Positions 61,401 to 64,000 of a stretch of DNA of 64,000 nt are shown here, in pieces (position 1 is the stretch's first letter; each line of letters starts with the position of its first letter). The notes beneath the pieces were generated by a model. It was not told the origin of the DNA, searched no databases, and worked only from the letters and a program-made list of their open reading frames with translations. Made by a program: the position numbers and the translations under genes. This stretch comes from Burkholderia cepacia (GTDB taxonomy: Bacteria; Pseudomonadota; Gammaproteobacteria; Burkholderiales; Burkholderiaceae). The DNA is taken from the NCBI RefSeq assembly GCF_001039005.1, contig NZ_LDWR01000011.1:1-64000 (forward strand). The letters are read 5' to 3'.

Positions 61401-64000
61401 CGCCGTGCGACACGACGACGCCCTTCGGCGCGCCGGTCGAGCCCGACGTATAGATCAGGTACGCGCCCTGTTCCGGATGCGGCGCGACGCGCACGCCGAT
61501 CGCATGGGCGAGCATCGCGTCCTGTGCGAGCGCATCGACGTCGAGCGGCTGCGTGTCGATGCCGGCCGGCCACGCGGCCGTATCCGCGACGAGCGCCCAG
61601 CGCGCGCCGCAGTCGGCTGCGGCCGCGGCGAGCCGGGCGGCCGGTTGCGCGGGATCGAGCAACACGGCGAGCGCACCGGCCTTCAGCGCGCCGAGCAGGC
61701 CGACGACGAAGCGGGCCGATCGTTCGATGCAGACGACGACCGGCGCTTCGGCGGCGGCACCACGCTGGATCAGCGCGCGTGCGATGCGGTTCGACGCGTC
61801 GTCGAGTTCGGCGAACGTCAGCGACGCCGACGCATCGGCAAGCGCGACACGATGCGGGTACGCGGCCGCCTGCCGCGCGAATGCGGCGACGATGTCGGCA
61901 TGCTCGACCTTCAGCGCACGGCCGTCGCGCGGCTGGCGCGAGGCAGCCGACGCGTCGCACGGCAGTGCGGCCGTCGTGCGTTGCGGATCGTGCGCGGCCG
62001 CGCCGACGAGCGCCGCATAGCTGTCGAGCCAGGCGCGCGCGGTATCCGCGTCGATACAGTCGGTCGCATAGGCCGCGACCAGCTCGATCCCGTTCGCGTC
62101 GTCCGTGAAATCGAGCGCGAAGTCGAAGCGCGCGGCGAGATCGGGCCCCGGCGTTGCAACCGCCGTTGCGCCCGGCAGCACGCTGTCGTGCCGCGCGTCG
62201 AACTGCTGTGCGAATTTCACGCGCAGCCATTCGTCGCCGCGCTTGACCGGCGGCTTCACCGCATCGACGACACGCTCGAACGGTACATCCTGGTGCGCAA
62301 CCGCGTCGAGTGCCGCCGTGCGTGCCGCGTCGACCAGCGTGCGGAACGGCAGCGTCGGTGCCACACGCACGCGCAGCGCGACCGTGTTCAGGAAGAGACC
62401 GAGCAGCGCACGCGTTTCCGGGCGCTGGCGATGCGCGACCGGCACTGCGACGACGATATCCGTTGCGCCGGTCAGACGCGACAGCCATGCGTCGAGCGCG
62501 GCCAGCAGCACCGTGAACACGGTGGCCTGCGCGTCGCGCGCGAGTTGCCGCACGTCGGCCGCGACCGCGTCGGGCAGGCGCACCGATACGCGTGCGCCCT
62601 GCAGCGTGCGTGCGGCGCCCGGCTGCCGATCGACCGGCAGCGCGAGCGGGCCCGGCACGTCGCGCAATGCGCCGCGCCAGTAATCGAGCTGGCGCTCGCC
62701 CTCGCCGCCCGCCAGCATGTCGCGCTGCCAGTCCGCGTAATCGGCGTACTGGATCGGCAGATCGGGCAACGACGGTTCGCGGCCTTCGGCATACGCGCGG
62801 TAGGCGGCCGACAGTTCGTCGAACGCGCAACGCGAGCTCCAGCCGTCGGTGATCGCGTGATGCGCGGTCAGCAGCAGGCGATGACGGTCGTCGGCCAGCG
62901 CCACGAGCGTCGCGCGCAGCAGCGGGCCGTGCGCGAGGTCGAACGGTTCTGCCGCATCGCGCTCGGCGAGACGCGCGGCTTGCGCATCGCGCGCGGCCGG
63001 CGGCTGGTCGCGCAGGTCGATCGCGGCGATCGATACCGGCAGATGCGCATGGATCCGCTGCATCACGACGCCGTCGTCGTTGTCGACGAGCGTCGTACGC
63101 CACGCTTCGTGCCGTCCGATCACGTGATCGAGCGCGCGCTGCAGTGCGTCGCGATCGAGCGTGCCGTCGATGGTCCAGTGCGCGGCGATGTGATACGCGG
63201 CGCTCGCGTCACGTGTTTGCGCGAGCACCCAGAAACGTTGCTGTGCGAGCGACGCCGCACGGTCGACATGCGGCGCGCCGGATGCAGCCGCATCGATCGT
63301 CGTGCGGCGCGCGGAAATGGCGGCCAGCGGCTCGCCGGTCTCGCGTTCCGCGCAATCGACCGTCCCGGCCAGCTCGGCGAGCGCCGGATCGGCGAACAGC
63401 GTGTCGAGCCGCAGGTTCACGCGCCAGGCGGCACGGATCGCGGCCTGCAACTGCATCGCGGCGAGCGAATCCGCGCCCAGCGCAAAGAAATGGTCGTCGC
63501 GCGACGGCGCTGCGTCGAGGCCGAGCAGCGTCTGCCAGAGGTCGGCGATTTGTTGTTCGGTCGGCGTGCGCGGCGCGTCGCCGGCACCGAGCGTCGTGTC
63601 GCGCGCGGCGGCAATCCGCTCGCGCAGCGCGGCACGATCGATCTTGCCGTTCAGCGTATACGGCAGCGCATCGCAGCGCACGAACCGGTGCGGTTGCCAT
63701 GCCGCCGGCAATTGCGCGGCCACGTGCGCCTTCAGCGCCGCATCGTCGGCCGCCGCACGCAGTGCAACGCAGGCGATCAGCCGCGTCGGCCCGTTGCCGG
63801 TTTCGGCGACCACGGCCGCGTCGGCCACGGCCGGATGCGAGCGCAGGCATGCTGCAATTTCAGCGGGCTCCACGCGCACGCCGCGCACCTGGACCTGGTC
63901 GTCGAGGCGGCCCAGGTAGTCGAATGCGCCATCGTCGCGCATGCGTGCAAGGTCACCCGTGCGATAGACGCGCGCACCCGGCTCGCCGTCCGGATCGGGA
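55456..64000 (-). CDS. orbI: Ornibactin peptide synthetase, N-terminal part outside the window
   Basis: The frame is open to the window edge, entering inside an adenylation domain (VYRTGDLAR just before 63943). The visible order is: end of A1; T1 (serine near 63467); C (HHAITDG near 62850); A2 (SGSTGAPKG near 61440); T2 (GGDSILVL near 60260); an epimerisation domain (HHAIVDGVSW near 59690); C (HHVLLDGWS near 58258); A3 (SGSTGKPKG near 56805); T3 (GGHSLLATQ near 55646). One epimerisation domain after module 2 fits the D-hydroxyaspartate of ornibactin; modules 1 and 3 would add acyl-hydroxyornithine and serine. Confidence 0.95.
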   Translation of the reverse strand, partial: PDPDGEPGARVYRTGDLARMRDDGAFDYLGRLDDQVQVRGVRVEPAEIAACLRSHPAVADAAVVAETGNGPTRLIACVALRAAADDAALKAHVAAQLPAAWQPHRFVRCDALPYTLNGKIDRAALRERIAAARDTTLGAGDAPRTPTEQQIADLWQTLLGLDAAPSRDDHFFALGADSLAAMQLQAAIRAAWRVNLRLDTLFADPALAELAGTVDCAERETGEPLAAISARRTTIDAAASGAPHVDRAASLAQQRFWVLAQTRDASAAYHIAAHWTIDGTLDRDALQRALDHVIGRHEAWRTTLVDNDDGVVMQRIHAHLPVSIAAIDLRDQPPAARDAQAARLAERDAAEPFDLAHGPLLRATLVALADDRHRLLLTAHHAITDGWSSRCAFDELSAAYRAYAEGREPSLPDLPIQYADYADWQRDMLAGGEGERQLDYWRGALRDVPGPLALPVDRQPGAARTLQGARVSVRLPDAVAADVRQLARDAQATVFTVLLAALDAWLSRLTGATDIVVAVPVAHRQRPETRALLGLFLNTVALRVRVAPTLPFRTLVDAARTAALDAVAHQDVPFERVVDAVKPPVKRGDEWLRVKFAQQFDARHDSVLPGATAVATPGPDLAARFDFALDFTDDANGIELVAAYATDCIDADTARAWLDSYAALVGAAAHDPQRTTAALPCDASAASRQPRDGRALKVEHADIVAAFARQAAAYPHRVALADASASLTFAELDDASNRIARALIQRGAAAEAPVVVCIERSARFVVGLLGALKAGALAVLLDPAQPAARLAAAAADCGARWALVADTAAWPAGIDTQPLDVDALAQDAMLAHAIGVRVAPHPEQGAYLIYTSGSTGAPKGVVVSHGALADYVQGMLDELAFAPDASFAMVSTVAADLGHTTLFGALCAGRTLHLLPAACAFDPDLFADEMRRRDVGVLKIVPSHLQALLDARVPADVLPRHALVTGGETLTWALVARLAALAPACRVINHYGPTEATVGAIACDTASIAADARDSASGVPLGLPLPNARALVLDAFGACVPAGATGELYLGGPGVARGYLGRPAQTAERFVPDPFTPGARLYRTGDRVRLRADGRIAFLGRIDDQVKIRGYRVEPGEVSAAVRAAGPVAQAETLAIEHDGRLRLATFVVMRDGAAFDEAAMRAALAAKLPDYMVPAQFVALARLPVTANGKIDRAALRELAAAPVASASGDAPRGAVETVLAEVWQAVLKAPQVGRDDNFFELGGDSILVLQVIARARKRGVRFTPKQLFDGPTVAELARIAKTEDVSAAAQPAIATATTAATPAAAPILTPAQQRFFALDVPHRGHWNQSVAFDVRGPFDADAFARAFDAVLTHHDAFRQRFARGADGTWHASDAAKPYDALPFVDVAARDEADALARFDALQRRLDLGRGPLACACAARLPDGSTQLYLAIHHAIVDGVSWRILLDDLDTAYRAACERTPVRLSQPGLRADAWAARLARAATEPASPFAAEAAYWAGMAQGDDLVPDHPGAAATNADAAVVVQTIDAALTRAALTDAHAAYRAQTIELLGAALALTLAGSRSATSCRVELEGHGREALFDDADASRTIGWLTSHYPVTLPVAATARDTLCAVKDTLRAVPHKGLGFGVLAHYGDAATRAALAAVPRPRVTFNYLGQFDAPRDATLVPRFGGSGVERDPQGPLGNTLAIHAYLDTDRDGARTLKVHWVYGAPQFERATIDVFAERFAAALRELVEACASRVAHRGGGATPGDFPLAQAAGLTQAAIERTPLDWRAIDDVYPLSPMQQGILFHALFAPGHASYVNQLVATATALDADRLAAAFDASVARHDILRTSVMPDEAAPLQRVHRHARMPVEQLDWRTRGDTLDADFDAWLAADRARGFDWREPPLMRLTLIRVTDDAWRVVWTRHHVLLDGWSTARLLADVLRDYRDPDAVSPFASRPALRYRDFIAWLGTRDRDADERFWTERLARLDAPTLIAERAADRADAEMVTWRATLDAETMTRVAQTARALKLTVNTLVQGAWALALQRMTHQPAVAFGATVAGRPDALADVDTVLGLFINTLPVITAPAPQQRAANWLQALQRDNAAAAEHAHTPLADIQRWARGAGGALFDTLVVFENYPVDDTVRDADPRALALSGVRSIEATDFALTLVIESGAELTIDYGYDTARVDARQVETWHRAFACALDALARTPDALLGTLSIADDATRAALALAQDTARAWPDSQRQPLHLQFAAAAQAMPDAIALEYADVHGGVHRATYRELDAGTSRIAAALRRRGVRPDTPVALCVERSFDMVMALVGVLKAGAAYLPVDPDYPAERIAYLLRDARPAVAITQAHLREQVEAALGDGAATQLLTVADLLADEAADASADTTADTTAEVDDAQLAYLIYTSGSTGKPKGAGNTHGALANRIAWMQHAYRLTRDDVVLHKTPFGFDVSVWEFVWPLAIGAKLAIAAPGDHRDPARLAAAIHAHGVTVLHFVPSMLAAFAAYLDDFSAAAQCDSVRLIVASGEALAPELVAKMARLLPNATLVNLYGPTEAAIDVSHWTCGPDDANAVAVPIGHPIANLQLHVLDAAWQPVPAGATGELYLAGAGLARGYLGRPALTADRFVPDPFVPGARMYRTGDLARRRADGALDYLGRVDTQVKLRGQRIEPGEIEALLRAAPGVNDAVVIVRDEQLVGYVARGDAGPLDRAALLDALRAQLPAYMVPSQLIELDALPVTPNGKCDRHALPAPVREAAETVELATDTERALADIWQRVLHVDAIGRDGDFFLLGGHSLLATQAHAQANLHWGLALPLRTLFDTRTLARCAEAIDAACAARGATDAASAIDALLGELETQ

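Noticed and set aside
1-64000. CRISPR arrays, tRNA or rRNA genes, insertion sequences, phage attachment sites
   Set aside because: I looked for regular repeats, cloverleaf ends, transposase motifs and flanking direct repeats and saw none that I could support.

Overview
The window is very GC-rich, densely packed chromosomal DNA from a beta-proteobacterium. The ornibactin siderophore locus (orbI, orbJ, orbK, pvdA, orbA, pvdF, orbL in that order), a hybrid vitamin B12 pathway and the codon use all point to Burkholderia, most likely the Burkholderia cepacia complex. The species is not fixed by what can be seen here.

Layout. 1-2.8 kb: end of an MFS exporter gene, then a MarR regulator divergent from an EamA permease. 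2.8-11.6 kb: B12 corrin-ring genes in two divergent operons, leftward cobL-cbiD-cobK-cobM and rightward cobG-cobH-cobI-cobJ; the rightward one follows a cobalamin riboswitch. 11.6-13.8 kb: an MFS transporter and divergent LysR gene. 14-18.9 kb: a compositionally lighter patch with a glycoside-hydrolase-like protein, an H-type lectin and a secreted chitinase. 18.9-23.6 kb: a leftward catabolic operon (CoA-transferase, CitMHS-type transporter, acyl-CoA dehydrogenase, IclR regulator) behind a large operator-like dyad. 23.7-26.2 kb: small genes (secreted peptide, Nudix, phosphatase-like, DUF1993, DUF188). 26.2-38 kb: the second B12 block, leftward nicT-cobW-cobN-chlI/chlD and rightward cobA-cobE-cobO-cobB, with two back-to-back cobalamin riboswitches between them. 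38-43.6 kb: three toxin-antitoxin modules (ParDE, AbiE-like, VapBC) around a lipoprotein and an M20 amidohydrolase. 43.8-64 kb: ornibactin genes, all leftward, with orbI running off the right edge.

How the genes work together. NicT imports cobalt, CobW probably delivers it, and CobN with ChlI/ChlD inserts it. CobA, I, G, J, M, CbiD, K, L, H and B build the corrin ring up to the a,c-diamide, and CobO adenosylates it. CbiD stands in for CobF, and a ChlI/ChlD pair for CobS/CobT. Three riboswitches give feedback by B12. For iron, PvdA hydroxylates ornithine, PvdF formylates it, OrbK and OrbL look like the acyltransferases, OrbI and OrbJ assemble the peptide and OrbA takes the ferric complex back up.

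The most striking signal is in the chelatase gene: ChlI and the VWA part of ChlD are in overlapping -1 frames, joined at seven A residues that are followed, after six bases, by a two-tier stem-loop. This is a complete programmed frameshift site that would let one gene make both subunits.
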